A stretch of DNA of 64,000 nt, taken from contig SMMW01000001.1 in the NCBI GenBank assembly GCA_004794655.1, forward strand, positions 21,831,001-21,895,000, given 5' to 3'. A program made the position numbers and the translations under genes. Origin of the DNA: Marisa cornuarietis. Lineage: Eukaryota > Mollusca > Gastropoda > Architaenioglossa > Ampullariidae. Below the pieces are notes generated by a model that was given only the letters and a program-made list of their open reading frames with translations, was not told where the DNA came from and searched no databases. Shown piece after piece: positions 24,759 to 39,700 of this stretch (positions are counted from its first letter, which is position 1; each line of letters opens with the position of its first letter).

Positions 24759-27700
24759 CTGGTTGTGAGATGAAACATAATTTAATTATTTCTAGTCGTT
24801 TGGAGTACTCAGTATCTTCTTAGAGCAACTAAGCCCCAATAATCTTTTTTTTTTACAGAATTTGTATTAGTGTGTATCTCACACACACACACACAATCTG
24901 TTACAATCTAAAGAAGCATGTCTTTCTGTGTAGGCTTATCACTCCCAATTTCCTTTATGGTCTATTTCTGTTTCTGAAATGCACAAATATGGATTCAAAT
25001 TTTCTCCAAACCAATTTTTATTATTCTTATTAATTTATCACCCTGGAATGCACTTACTTTAAAATTATGTTTTTAGGCTGAAGCACCAGTTGAACGTGGA
25101 TCACATTTCTGAACCAGCAATTTTTATGGATGTTTATCCATCAATTGTTTAGAAAAACAAACATGTAGACACAAGATTCTACACAAACTTTTTTCTACAC
25201 AAGGCCCATTATTATGGAGAACTGAGCAGGTTGAGAAGCATATAGGATAATTACACATGACAACTGAGGAATGTTCCCATTACACCCTGGTTTCCCAGTT
25301 GTGGTAATTAGTGCTATTCCTACCCCCCCCCCCCAAAAAAAAAAAAAATGCCTACGTGTATCTTTGCTTTTGGAGAAATCTTTTTCCTCCTGACCTCCAG
25401 AACTGGATACAGAGCCTGCAAATAAAGGGTAGGAACCTCATGTAGAAGACAGTCAGTCTCCCAGCACCTTTACAACTAATGTACTTCCTCGAAACCTTGC
25501 TAAACACAATATTTGCAATAACATCTCAAAAAAAGCTCTTATCAGGAATATCAGAGAAGAGAACATAAACAGATAACTGGTGATGTCTAGCCTCAGTTAT
25601 ACTTCATAACATTTAACTACAACCTTTCTTCGGCAGTCTACAAACCACAAGCTATTAATGTATGCAGACACAAAATGTACAGTTGCAACCAATGTTTGCA
25701 CAAGCCACTCACACATAAATTGCCCTCATTTACCTACCTTTTACTTCCATTCCTTACCACCACAATGAGAAACTAATAATGAGGTGATATCCTAAAAGTG
25801 TTTCACATGACATGCACTGTGACTTGTTTCTTTGTTATTGATGTTTATTTCTGTTTTGTCCCTCTAAATAAGCTAATCATAAGGAGTAAAAGGAAAACTG
25901 TTTTGGTTTATGACACACATTGCGCATTTCCTTAATTTTTAATCTCTACTACCTGGTCGTGTAATCTATCACTGCAGACTTGGTTATAAAACAAATTCAA
26001 ATTTTACCTTTCCTATATTATCTTTGGAATTGTGTACAATATACTATGAGAACTGCACACAGAATAATAATTTCAAATTTAGAAAAAAACTTTTCTTCTT
26101 ATGAATGTTTCTATCTGATAAAAGTAGCTCCATATTCATCCACAATTTAATGTTCTCCTTTAACTTCCTTCAACTGTATATTCCACCTCAAATTATTTTA
26201 AATGAAACAGGGTAAACAAGGGTTGTCTTAGTACACTCACTGGTTGTTTTCAATGCACTTGAAAAAAATGCCTTAATCCCAGAATATGCATCTAAATTTT
26301 CATGAAGGTGGTGGCGTGTTTCTATCACCTGACCTCCATACCCTTAATAAATCTTTCTTCACTTTCTCTCAACCTGCTTCCTGCTTGACGGTCTTCAAAG
26401 TCAAACCAAGTAAAAAAAAAAAGCACCCATCTGCAGAATAGCATTTCAAATAAAGAAAAATTTCACATCTGTGTTTCCAAGGGAAATTATGGTGTAATTT
26501 GCACTTGCACTATTTTCCCATATTTCAGTCCTGTTTTACCTATTCATACCTTGCTTAGAGAGTTTAGAAGGAGGTCCATGGGCAGGCTCAGTTTTGTATG
26601 CAGCGTCTGCAAAGATCACATTTGGATTAGTTATGCATTATGAAATCATTTTCCTAGCAAGCACAATAATGCCTCTGTATCAACTCCTTTGCCACATTTT
26701 AATGTAAAAAACCATGAAACACCCATGATAATAAAAAGATGCAAATGTCTCAGTCAAATACATGGTTAATAGACACACTAAAGAGCAGAAAGCCATAATT
26801 AAATGTACCACTGAAAAATGTGTTTTTAAATAAAATGAAAATGCAAGCAAGCATTACTTTATAAGAAAGACAATTAAGTAGTCACTAAAAAATTACTACA
26901 AAAAATGTCTCACTTGATTTTTTGTTCACTAACATCCTTTTGGATTCTATATGCACATACATGCACATGCAAGCACACCCAACTATTTGGCCTTCATCAA
27001 ACAATATGCAACAGTAAGACTACATACAGAGATTTTTAAATATTGCAAAATCTATATTTCCAATAAATTTTTTAAATGAATTCAAAATAATATGTTTGCA
27101 GAAGTTCAAATAAAGTGCAGCCAAAATATTTATGTCACAAAATCAAAGACAACAACAAACATAGTACTACTTGCTCCAGTACATCAAAAAACAAAAAATA
27201 ATAAAAATGTGTGCTTAGAAACAACAATATAGTATATACTAGACTTTACACAAAAAATAACTAGTAAAATTAATATTTGTGGCTAGCTCATTTTCAGCTT
27301 TCAAAAAAAAGAAAACTAACAATTTAAAAAACTAAAATTTGTTTACACTCCCACCTGGGACCCTCCTTTTTAATCTATTCTGCAAATTCATAACCACCTG
27401 TGAAGGGAACCCACGGCCTTTCCTGCCCACAAATACACATGACTACAGTTTCAAAAAAAACTTTGTGGGTTACCAACTTCATGGAAAATTCCACCAGTCC
27501 TCGAGTCAGGTGTGTGCTCATCCCACACCACACTTTCTTGATGGAATGTTTTCTGATTGGCTAAGATACTGAGACGGAGGAAGGAAAAAGGTGGAGGAAA
27601 AAGCAGGGGTTGGGGGGAAGATATCTCCCATTCTCAACACTACAGCACATAAGGCATTGTAAATATGCATCCTTCAGCCACTATTTGAAACTGAGACAAA

Positions 27701-30700
27701 AATACATGTAAGGAACGAAAGAAAGATTTATGATCAGAAATAGAGAAAAAAACTAATTGCTTAAGAAAGCCAGAATTCTACACACAGAACCCAAATATGT
27801 TTGTGTCATGCTGATAAAGAGGAAAACTACACTCCTAATGGCAAAACTTTGTCTTGTAAACAAGCACTGAGTCAACTGTTTTAGCATGCCAGTGGTTACC
27901 GAGACACACAAATATTAAATGATACACTACCCCCACCCCCATTTCCACACAGAGATCTCCCTAACCCTTGTCTCTCTTCCAGTCATTTCTAGCAACCACT
28001 TTACCTTCGTTTGTTCCACAGGCGGCAGGATTGGATTGTCTTCTCCCTTTCCCCCGTGGACTTCCCATCCCCCCTTTTATGCCCTTGTTCTTGTAAGCCA
28101 TTTTTTTACCGTGGAAGAAGTCTAGCCAACACAACTATTTCTTGAGGTTTTATGTAGTCATGAGGTGAATTTTATGCCAAAATAAAATTCCCACAAGATT
28201 CAATGACTGCCAAATACAGGACCATTATTCATCAGACATTATTACTGCTGCAAAACTCAATCCCCCAGCCACATCCAAGTGACCTAACTTTACAGTACTG
28301 TGGTCAGCTGAGAAGTAGTCACTAGACCTGCCACCACTAACTGATGAATTTTCTTAAACACTTTAGATGAGCTAAAAAATATATAAAAATCTTTCATAAG
28401 ATCTTGACATCTTATATTTGTTCTATGAAAGGTTTCCCAAAAGCATTTGCACACTGATGATTTTATCTAAGAAGCCTTTAACCCCATTTTTGTCTTTTTT
28501 AGAAACCAGGGTTGGGTGAGGGAGAGTATTTCCTACAATGCTCTTATGCACAACATGCAATTTAAAAAAAATCACAAAAGTGCACACATATTTTTTATAT
28601 AAACATGATCAACAATATTTATGTACAGATGCTAAAAAATGACGACAGTAATGGGAATCATGCAAAAATGGACATAGTAGGGACAATACTAAACATGTAT
28701 GCAAGAAAGCCCAGGATTCTTGTGCAAAAAAGCATGAAAGATATGACAACATCTACACAGTCTGATTACCATAACCAAGTTTGTAGTCTTGTCTGTACAC
28801 AGGTATGTCAGGTCCCGATGGAAAGGTATCTGTCTCTGAATAAGAAGGCTCAAAATCTCCAAAGTCATACTGGGCAGCTGGATATCCAAGATCCTGAAGT
28901 CCCAGATAGCCTTGCTGTTGGTACAACCGCTGGTTTTGTGTGACAGGGTAGGCTTGGTCTGGGTAGTTCTGATATCTGCTGCCATGACCACTTGACTGCT
29001 GGAGGTATGGTGCCTGATATCTGTGAGAGGGATATTGCTGTCCATACATGGGCTGCTGTATGTATGGATCAGAATCCAGAAACTGGGGAGCACCCTGCCT
29101 GTCCAGATCTGACAAGCCCGATGCCTGAAGATAGTCTTTCTGACCTTCTAACTCTAAAGGATTATGTGCTTCACCTCCATGCAAGTTGAAAGTGCTTTGG
29201 CTGTGAGGTTTCTCTGGCACCCCCACGCTCTGGCTAGAATGGTGCAGTTTTCCAGGAAGACCCTGTAAACCACTGTGCCCAGCCACAACATAGGCCTTTT
29301 CTGAGTCCAAGTCCTGAAGAGAATCTGCTTTGCGATCCTGTGACTTTTCCCCAAAATGCTTGGCCTTGGGCATGACTGATGATCCAGAACTACTACTTCC
29401 AGAGAGAGTTCTTGAAGGTGAGGGATAAACAGCTCCATCCTTGGAAAGCAGCACCTGCTGTGCCTGGTGACTGTGAGAATGCTGCTGCACTGGAGAGTAG
29501 CTGTCATCTACTGCATGCTGATGCTGCTTCTGTTTCCGCTCCACCTCCGGCTGCATGGCATGGTGCTGACTTGGTAAAGGAACATTCTTAACTGGGCCTG
29601 AAGTCTCTCCAGTTAAAGATGGACGAAGCTGCGGCTTGAATTTATCACCATCATGACTGTAACCAGCAGGCCCTGGAGCAGGATGGTCTGCATCAAGAGT
29701 TGCTTGCCCTTTACCCTGAAGTGGCATTTTCAAAGGTTGCTGGGGATTTGAGGATCCAGTATGTTCCACATGTGCCTGGAGTGAAGAAGCTGCTGGCACC
29801 TGCTTCTGCTGAGATGCTTGACCCATTTGCTGTTCTTCTTCAGACAAAGTCTGATCTGCTTCATGTTCCATAGGGGAATAACCCTCCTGTGGTTGCGCTG
29901 GGAAGTCAGGCTGGTGGTTCTGCAATGCTGAAAGATGTAGAGATTGCACTGCTGGTGTCCCATGTGTCTGCAGTTTATTGGTGGTATCATGCTTTCTGCC
30001 TGGAGACTGCTCAACACCTTGTAGAGGCTGGCCATCAGAACCTGAGGTCTCATGCAAGCTTACATCTCCTCTCACAGATGGATAGCTTTGGGCATATGCC
30101 TGCAAAACTGGCTTCTGTGCAGAGCTGACAGGTATGTGATCATAGTCGGGGTACAAGTGAGATGGTCTCTGATTCAGCAATGCCTTGTCATAGCCATTTA
30201 TCTGTTGTGATATGTCCATTTGTGAATGCTCATCTTCTTCATATTTTTCTGGCAAATCAATGTCAGCACTACTGGGCAATGGTTTTGAGGGCAGTTCTGC
30301 GCTGCCAGGATTGCTTCCTTTATTCTTTGATCGCCTGTCATCAACAAACGTTGACTGTCCATGTGGCTGTAATGCTGGTTCCTGCTGTGTAGCATACTGC
30401 TGCTCCTTCTGTTGCACTGGTAACTGATGTTCAAAGCTTTGCTGCAAGAGCTTCGATTGACTGGAACCTTCTTGTGGCCGAAAAGGAGGCATACCTGCTA
30501 GCAGAAGTCAGCAATGACAAAACTGCCCTACCCATAACTCCTGACAAGAAGTTACAAACAGGCAGTTAACAAAGTATGACAGGAGCCCACACCAGAAAGA
30601 ATCATTTGTCAATGGTGATAAATTGGCCATCTTCTGTCGCTATGGAAGCATCACAAAGAACAAAAGAATGGATATTTCAGTAATAGATATAAAGTGAGGT

Positions 30701-33700
30701 TAAGATAAAAAGTATTAGAAATTACATGCATAATTGTGTACATGTACACAAATGCATTCTCTCTCTCTCTCTCCAAGCCCGATATATCTGGTTGCTGATA
30801 GGGCTCTGCAATATCACCTGCTGTTTTTCTTTAAAACAAATTATTACTATAAAAATTTATAGCTTGTCTTTTTTAATTACACTATCAGTGCTCTCTCTTG
30901 TAGATATGCGGTAGCATTTTAATATTCATATTTTAGCAAGTCTCCCAACATTTTAATATTCTTATGATAGCAAGTCTCCAAACAGCAAGTGCTGTCTTTT
31001 ACTGCCACTGTCTTCCTGCATACAATAATCAATAATCCAGGGAACAATAAAACTAAGCTACACATCAGTGGCGTAGGAAGATGCTCTGCTTTGGGGCAAA
31101 CGTCATGCTGATAGTGAACGAGGTTCACATTCTTGCCTCTTCAATATCTTTTTTGAGGGGGCAGCTGCGCCCCCCCCCCAGCCTGTCTGGTTCCTATGTC
31201 ACTGCATATGTTAACAAAGAGGAAATTCTGTATATTCAATGGTAATTAAATCATATTGAATAGACCACTGATTCCTTTGGTAGTTATAAATTATAAAGTG
31301 AGTGTAAAAAAATGTTTGGAACTCAATGTAAGAGATAACATGCCACTAGACATTGACACTTCCCCGCCCTGCCAAAGAAAGGAGGGTGGTTTAAGTACCC
31401 CTAACAAACTTCATGATCCACAGGGAGGAGATAACGACTGACAAAAAAAAATTAACAAAATGGTCGGAGTCTTTTCATATGAGCACGAACTTGCATACAC
31501 ATCCGTGATATGAGCGCTTGAGCATCGGGGAAACCAAAGGCACAAAGGACCCTGCGGCAGAAGGGAGGAGTAGGATCCGGGTACCCTTCGTGTGCGACCA
31601 GAGTTCATCGGAGTTGTTGCGGTTGGGAGTGGGGGGGGGGCGGGGAAAACAGAGGGGATCTCGTCTATAGTTTCTTCAAACAGCGCGCCCTGGTTGCCGG
31701 GTCATGCATGACCTTTGCATTTTAATGCTTAAAAAAATAGGTCTTGTGCCGGAGATTAACGTACAAATAATGCCCCCGTTTTTCTTGGCGATTTAAATAC
31801 ACTTTGCTATGAAAATCTAGCTACACAAACAGACCAACATCGCTCTTCACTGGCTGTCCAACATAGCCATCGTATCATGCAATCGACATATAAACAAGCC
31901 TTCCAGTCTACCGTGTTCATTCAACGTTCACACACACACACACAAAGATCGATTCCCAACCAAAGAACTTGAGAACGCCCGAGTCTTCATATGTCTTGTA
32001 TTTTTAAAAACGCCACATATCAGTGACATGGCTCATGAATGGCCGAAATGTCAGTACTGACAACAACTCACAACGTATTTGTGGTCTGAAGGACCGTGTT
32101 ATTTTGAAAATAGAAAGCCTTCTGTCCGTGACACGACTATCGATGCCAACAATATCTCAATATATCGCCTACAATATGCCCACCGTGCCACCCCCACCTC
32201 ACGACTCCCTCAACTCCCAGTGAATTGTCAAACAGGGCAAAGCGCATACTGAAAGGGCCTGGAGGCACGCTCTGTCAAACAATAACCCAGGTCCCGCTCG
32301 CCTTTTTCGCAAAGCAGAGAAGGCAAGCAGGAGTGGAGTACGCTTTGCTTCGTGCTGGGCCTCCACTACTAGACGTTGGTGAGTACATAAGGGCAGTAGC
32401 TGCAGCTTCTCATCAAACATCTAGGTCTAAATTGAAGCGCGCGTCTGCAACAACAACGGTGTGGTCAAAGAGGATCCTCTCTGATGTAGTGGGGATGAGC
32501 TCCCAACCCCCATAAACCACCACCCGACATGTCGCTGTTCGACAAGGTGGCCACCACACAGCGCTTGTAAGTGCATGACAACGTGTCACCTTCATACCTA
32601 CACTAAACTTCCACGCTTTGTCTCGTCCAGCAGTGTGGACCATACGATGAGGCTCATTCTTTCGTCTTAGCCTCCGCAGCTCCCCACCACCATCCTAGGA
32701 CATTTGCTCTGACATTGGTCAAACGTTTGCTCATATTTGTCCGATTAAGAATAGGCGCTGACGGCGAAGCACGCACGTACGTTCCACAGCAGTTCGCTGG
32801 GGTTCGTTAAACCACAAGACACCTGCGCCCGCCTGCCAGAACGAGACACTTAAGCACGTCGCCTTCCGACCACCGCCTTTGTACATTTTGGGTTTCTTTT
32901 CTCTTTCTTTCTCTCTCTCTCTCTGGGTCCTTTGTGTGTGAGTGAGAAAAAAAAAGAGATCGGGTAAGCCGTAGTGAATATGCACTATATTCGCGGGTAC
33001 TATGTATACATAAAGCGTATAGATAATTATGTGTAGAGCTTTTTGTGTGTGTATTTTACCAGTTCTTAAAATAATAAAGAATCGCTCTCGCTGTGTCTTT
33101 CTTTCTTTCTCTCTCTCACACACACAGATCAATACCTTCTCCCCGTCCCTGTCACAACCCCGACAGTCCAGCCATGAGATGTGAAAAATAGCGACGCAAT
33201 TACTCACCCCAAACCCTTTTGAAAATACCCAACACGAAACCTGCTCCTAGTAATGGTTTACGAACGTGCTTTCGTTGGACGGAGGAAGAGACAATTTAGG
33301 ATAACTCTCGGTCGCAAGCTAAAATTACAACAGCTGAGAGGCAGGATGAGTGTAGCCCATGAAAACCACATCGCAACCATTTAATAAATATTTTGCTTGT
33401 CTTTTTTACAATTCACCTTCAGAAGGGAGGAAACTCTATAAGGTGGTCGTTAAAAAAAAAAAACCTGCTGCTGAACACGCTACGCATTTTCTCAAATGGT
33501 TCACAGCAGATCCCCCGCTCCTTCCTTGCCGAAACCTAAAGCCAACCTGCGAGGCCGCACTGAGCTCACCTGTGTCTGGACAGTTGAACTCGTCGCTGCC
33601 GTCAGCACAGTTAGTCGTGCCGTCACACACCTGGGTGCCCGCCACGCACTGGGGCCCTCGCCCGTGGGTGCCAAGTTCCAGGCACTCGAAGCTGGAAGGT

Positions 33701-36700
33701 GTGCACACCTCTCCTGAAAAAATGAAGAAAAATAAAGCCCCGACAGTTAGGGTCACTCGACTGCATTAGCGTCTGGGTAGGGGAGGAAGAGTCTTGCTGA
33801 CGATTTGAATGAAGCGTTTAAAACACAAATGTCATAAAGTGGAAAGCCAAAACTTACTGCAAATGTGGTTCTTCTCATAGAAACTTTCCCGACAGTAGCA
33901 TCGTCGTTCTTGACACACACTGTTTGGGTCCTCACAATGAACATCATCTTCACAAGTTCCGTTCAGACCCACTGTAACAGTTACACAGAAAAGATTAACC
34001 CTATAATCATCAGATAGCATTCTATGAAATCTCCTGGCTATGATGTTTTAAGTATTGTAAAATATTTATCTCATAAACACATTGAACTGTTGTGGTAAGT
34101 TACTCTGTATGGGGAGTGGGGGAATGTTTGCATGTCTGCTTCAACCAAGAGAAGTAGTCGGAGGTCCAATAGTGCTGCTGAGCCGACGCTAAGCCTGGAT
34201 GTAGAAAATTGTGCAATCAGACGTTTAAAAAAAAAAAAAAACAAATATGACGGCTGCGTCCTGCAGGATCCAGCACCCCACCCCCCTGCCACTTTTTTGT
34301 TCTCTCACAATCCAGAGTGCTGTCTCCTCCCCGTTGTCACGGCGCTGACACCAGCGGGCTTAGGTGGGACTTGGAGACGTGTCAAGTGCTCCTCCTCATC
34401 CTCCAAGCGTGTGCTCGCATGCTGTCTCCCAAACGGCAGCTCTAAAGCCGAGAGCCTTAGCCGCTCGCTCTCCTATAACAACGCCGCCTACGTCAGGCCG
34501 GGAAGTTCACCCGTCTACCTCTCCTCCCCCCCCCTCCGCCACTGCGCCAACCTCGCCACTTCAGGGCCCCTTGTCTCGTCAGCTGCGGTCAGCCGCTGAG
34601 TTTTTTTCTCGTGGTTTGCTAGCGTGGTCCGTCCATTATTGTCTCCTGATGCTCACGTCAAATGGCACCAAGGGAGGCGTGAGAACGTTCGTCCTCATAG
34701 AAATTTAATGCTTTACAAGGCTGTCACGGGTTCCTGCCCCACCCTCCACCACCACCCCCGCCACTACCCCGCTCACTTGCCCGTGAAAGACTAATGTCAG
34801 AATAACATCTCAATTCCCCCCTAAACGTCCTCTGGATGCCTTAAATTCTCAGTAAACTTCCGAGACTTCGAAATTCACCTGCCAGAATCACGAAGAGGAG
34901 GGAGAAGTACTATGACGATGATATATCTGAAGTCGTTGTACTGGCGTGCAGGCACTGTTCAGACTCGCGGATCTGTTATTATTTTTTGACACCTCCCGCC
35001 TGTATTCTTACGTTACACCCATTCTACCAAAATCACAAAGTGTGTGTGTGGGGGGGGGTTGGGGGGGTTGTACGGATGTCGCCAATTTCAATTTACAAAT
35101 ATTGATATTACCATTGGGTTATCATCATCATTGGCTTTTCTCTTTCTACTTGTGGCGATGTCGCACAATGACGGTGTGAATGGGGTGGGGCGTGGGTTAT
35201 TTATTTTTCCTTTCAAAGCCAGTAACACTCCTTATGGAAAACTATGAAGAAAAACTTCAGGAATTTATAAGGAAACAATGGGGGAACGGCGTCCCGTCGA
35301 CTAGGAAATGCGGATGTAGCTTTAAATTAAAAAAATTACTCAATTCGGCGAAAGAAATGGGAAACCATCTTTTCGTGTTATGAAAACCGAATGAGAAGGA
35401 GCCTTCTTCACAGAACAGCAGCAACAAATAATATGGCAAATATTTGCACGACAAAACATAGTCACGTTTTCGACAAGGCTCCGGATCTTTATGCTCGGGA
35501 CGATCTGGGTCTCGTGGATTAGCTTGCCTCGTGTGTCTTGCGGGTGATATCTAATGCCACTCCTTATGGCCTTCAACCACGAATACAAACAAAAAGATAA
35601 CAGCAAAAACGACGTAAAAAAACAACAACAGATGCATGCCATGATGTGCGCATGACTAGATGGCGAGCTTCGTCCTTCAGCTGTCACGCGATCGAAGTCA
35701 CGTGCTGAGCGTAAATCGCGATCAAAGTAACACCTGTGAAAGTGAATTAGGCTCGGGACAGGCGACGTTTCGCATATCCGACGGTAGCCCCTCCTACTAT
35801 GTGAGTCCTATCCCTATCGCATGCCAGGAAAAAAAAAAAAACTAGGTGAGGAGACACGAAAGTTACTATATTTGTACCAGTAACACCACGAACTTGTGGT
35901 AACACAGTCCCTTTGTTTGCTGTGTTTTGCAAGTGACTTGCGCCGTCATTGCTCGCCTCGCGTCAGACAACAGGCGCTTGTACTGGGTTCCAGTCTTTGT
36001 GTTCGAGTAAGGAAAACGCCATCTAAAACCCAACGGGTTCTGATCTCCCGTCAAGAAAAGGGTATGTAAAAATGAGTGGATGGTGAGTGTGCATGCGCGT
36101 GCGCCCTATAACTAATGATACTGCCACGGTATTCGCATCACACAGGCGGGCAAAGGCAGAGATGCGCGCTGTATCAGATTTCTTTAGCACACAAACAAGT
36201 GGCTGAACGTCTGAAATCACGCGTGGTGGTGGTGGTGTGTGTGTGGCGAAGGTGCACTGGAATCATAATGAAGCTGTTTAAACAAACACACGTCCCCCAA
36301 GCGATTTATGTGAATATCTTTTCTAGTCAAACTGTAGATACTTTGCTTCTTCTGCTTCCCTGGTGTGTGTGTGTGTGTGGTTGTTCGAGTTGAAAAAAGA
36401 CATTTTGGCGACATATCAACCGAGCGAGCATAAAAAACACGTAGCGGACTACATGCGATAAATGCGTAATGGTGACAAAACACAACTGGCACAGCTGCAG
36501 GTGTCTGTTCATGCACGTAATGTCTGTTGGTTCTCTTAGGACCCTCCAAGAACAATTAGGTATGTCGAGGATCAGGATAAAAAGAGCTTAAACCGCGTTT
36601 CAGTTATAAACTGGAATAGACAGGAATCTTGCCTCTTTGCGTCTGTGTTCAGGAGTAGCAAAAACAAGAAAAAAAGAGTAGTCAGTGTTGATGATGGCCC

Positions 36701-39700
36701 GAGTGCATTAGCTTGGATGACATACTTGGATGATCAAATACTACAGAGCCCTGAATTGACAAAACATCCCAAAAGAAAGTGGTAGCAAATACTACAACTC
36801 AAGAAAGGGGGGAATGCACAAATGCTGTTTTTATTGTCTGTTCATGAACAAACTGTAGTTCATTCTTGATTAATTTTACAATTAGTGTTTCAAACTGCAT
36901 GATTAAACATTAAATGCATGTGAGTATGGGAAAGAGAAATTTTGCTGGTATTTGCCCTTGTCTCACTGCATTATCCATTATTTCTCCTGCATTTGTATTA
37001 TGCGATGAGACAAGTTCTGCCCTCTGCCCCAGCTGAGAAATCTCAACTCAGTACCCTCTTATTTCCATCCTGACAGCTGAAGGTGTTAAGAATTTAAATA
37101 AGACAGTGCACCTGTACTCAGACAAGGCCTCTGAAATAAGGTACAATGAATTTCCACAAGTTAGACTGTTGATATTACCCTGACAAAATATGTTTGGGTA
37201 AACATGCCTCATTCAGTTTAACACCTAAAATAGGTGTATAGCTCACAAAACGCATAAGTAATAAAGCTGCTGAACTACAGAGATTAATGCACTGAAATGT
37301 ATTGACTCATGTGTTTATCATGAATAACTGAGTCAAGTCCCAAATTTATTTTTTACTTATACCAATCAGTAAATTCAACCCTCCTTATTGTCCTGATTGT
37401 CATAAATGCCAGTCAATGTGAAGAGGTTAAAGCCTTCGATATTGTCACCATCATTGTTTCCTGATGACAAAGCACTAACAAGTGTGAATTTTCAATGTTA
37501 ATCAGGCAGGTAAAGGCATTTCATTTCAGTTTGTGTTAAAATCAGTAACTGCTAATGCCCATAAATGATGTAAAAACTTAAAATAAGTAATGGATTTTCT
37601 TCACCCAAAATATTCCCATGTTTTTAAAATTTTCTGTTGATGATGCTTAAACCCACCATTATAATAAAGTTTTGATAGAATGTTTGTTTTCAATCAACCA
37701 GCAAAAAAGGGAACTATCCTAGAAGAAATAAAAAATGTGCCGGTTTCTATTTCTTAACATGCATGGTATGTAGACAAAGCACTGTGTAGGCAAGGTGCAG
37801 CAGTGTTTTTAATAAAGTGTATTTCTTTCAGATGTTTTGCATTCCATGCATTCCTTTACCCAGACAGTTTTGGATGCATGCTCTGCAGGAGTGTTTGGAC
37901 ATGTTTTGCTGCAGCTTTGTAGCCCTAATTTCCTGGAGGTTTAGACTTACTGAATACCTACAATATATTCAAAAGCCCATCTGCAATGATCAAGCTGATT
38001 TTTTTTCCCCACAAATTTTTTTTTTGGGATGGTGGGGCACCCAGAAGTCATTCAACAGCACCTGTCTAGGAAACTCTCAACAACAGAATCTTTCATAAGC
38101 CCCCTGAAAGCAAAATTCTGTGAGGTTTAGTGGTTTATGCCTTATTGAAAAAGTGTTGTAATTGTATGGACTGGACTAGAAAACTAATTTTTGATCTACA
38201 CCAAGATTATGTGGAGTTGCCACAGTATGATGCTGGTAGTTGGGAAACTTGACCAGACCAGAAGGTCACTGGTTAAGGGCTTGCTTTTGGCATGTGAATG
38301 GAAAATTCCCCCCATCGCCCACCCAGCACATGGGTAACTGATTAACAGAATGTAAAAACAGGATTGGGCTCTGCCTTACAGAAGCTGTTACCTAACAACG
38401 TGTGGACTGCCGTTACCACCACTAGGCTTTAGCACCCTTAACCTTCTTTCTCCAATTTCTGACCTTTGCTTAAAAAAAACCCTATTCTTCTGGTGTATAT
38501 TACTGTATTTGAAGTCTTACCTGAATGTGCACGGATATTTAAAGAGCCTGTTGTTGTCAGTGTTGTTGTTGTTGTCGTCATCTGTGGTGTGGTTGATTGA
38601 GCAGATGATGAGGTCGATGGAATCTCAGATTCCTCGGGTGGACTCTCTTCTGCAGCAGTGTCTTCGACTTCATCACCAAGGCCAACCAGGTCCACTTCCT
38701 GCTCAGATCCCTCAGGTGCAGTGTGAGAATCTTTATGAGCACGTCTGATCCAGTTGCTCATGTAGCTTTCATGATAACCAAACTCGCATAGGTCGTGGCA
38801 AGAAAATAGGTAGCAATAGTGACCATCCTGCAAACACCAATGGTTTGGTACCCAAGCATTATCAGTTATGGTAATGATATTGACAGGGTGACTATTTTGA
38901 GAACACTACCACCCTCTTTCTCTCTCTGAGAAATACCTAAAACAAATTTTCTGTGTTGTACCCTCTGTGAACACAGAGTACTGTAATAAATTATAGTATC
39001 CTCAGATGCATGTTAAGAGGTTTTCTTATCTGCTTCTTGAGTATATCACAAAAGGTAGCAGTTAGATAACTACTGGTGCACATCTGCCATATGTTTAAAT
39101 AATGTCAGTGAATTCAGAACAGTGATTATGACTGATAAATGTTACAGGCTTTTGTAGTCTTATAATCACATTTAATGTTGATGTCTTTATTACATTTCTG
39201 ATTTTTAATCAAAGAGTCTTGTTCCACTGTTGGTCATTAAGTACTGATGATCAGTAAAATGTATGGTTTTGCTTCACACACACACACACTCTCACTCATG
39301 CAACTAATTTACAAACAAGCTCAAAATTTATGCATTGAAAAATTTCAGTTACTGTTAAAATTACCATTATCAGGAAAATCATTAAAATCCTACTAAGCTA
39401 ACTAAGGGTTCTCTTTCTTCTTGCCCTTTTTGTGTTTTGGGGGTGGGGGGAGTTAGGTTGTTTCCATTAGGCTTTATGAAAAAATATATCTGGAACTTAG
39501 TCACATTGCACCACTTTATATATATTTTCTCATACTGTGATTTCACTTGGTCTAAAAGCTTTCGTTTATTATTGTGGATTGTGCCGCTATATTTGGTTTA
39601 CAATCATAAAATGACTAAATTCTTGGAATAGAAAAACGAGTATACTTCTACGTTTGTCCCTCAAAACACTTCAAAATCATCACAGGCATCAAAGCTGGAG

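Noticed and set aside
28605..30434. Several 60-134 codon frames overlapping the giant LRP11-like exon
   Set aside because: They are other-frame shadows of the Gln-rich coding sequence, caused by its biased codon composition.
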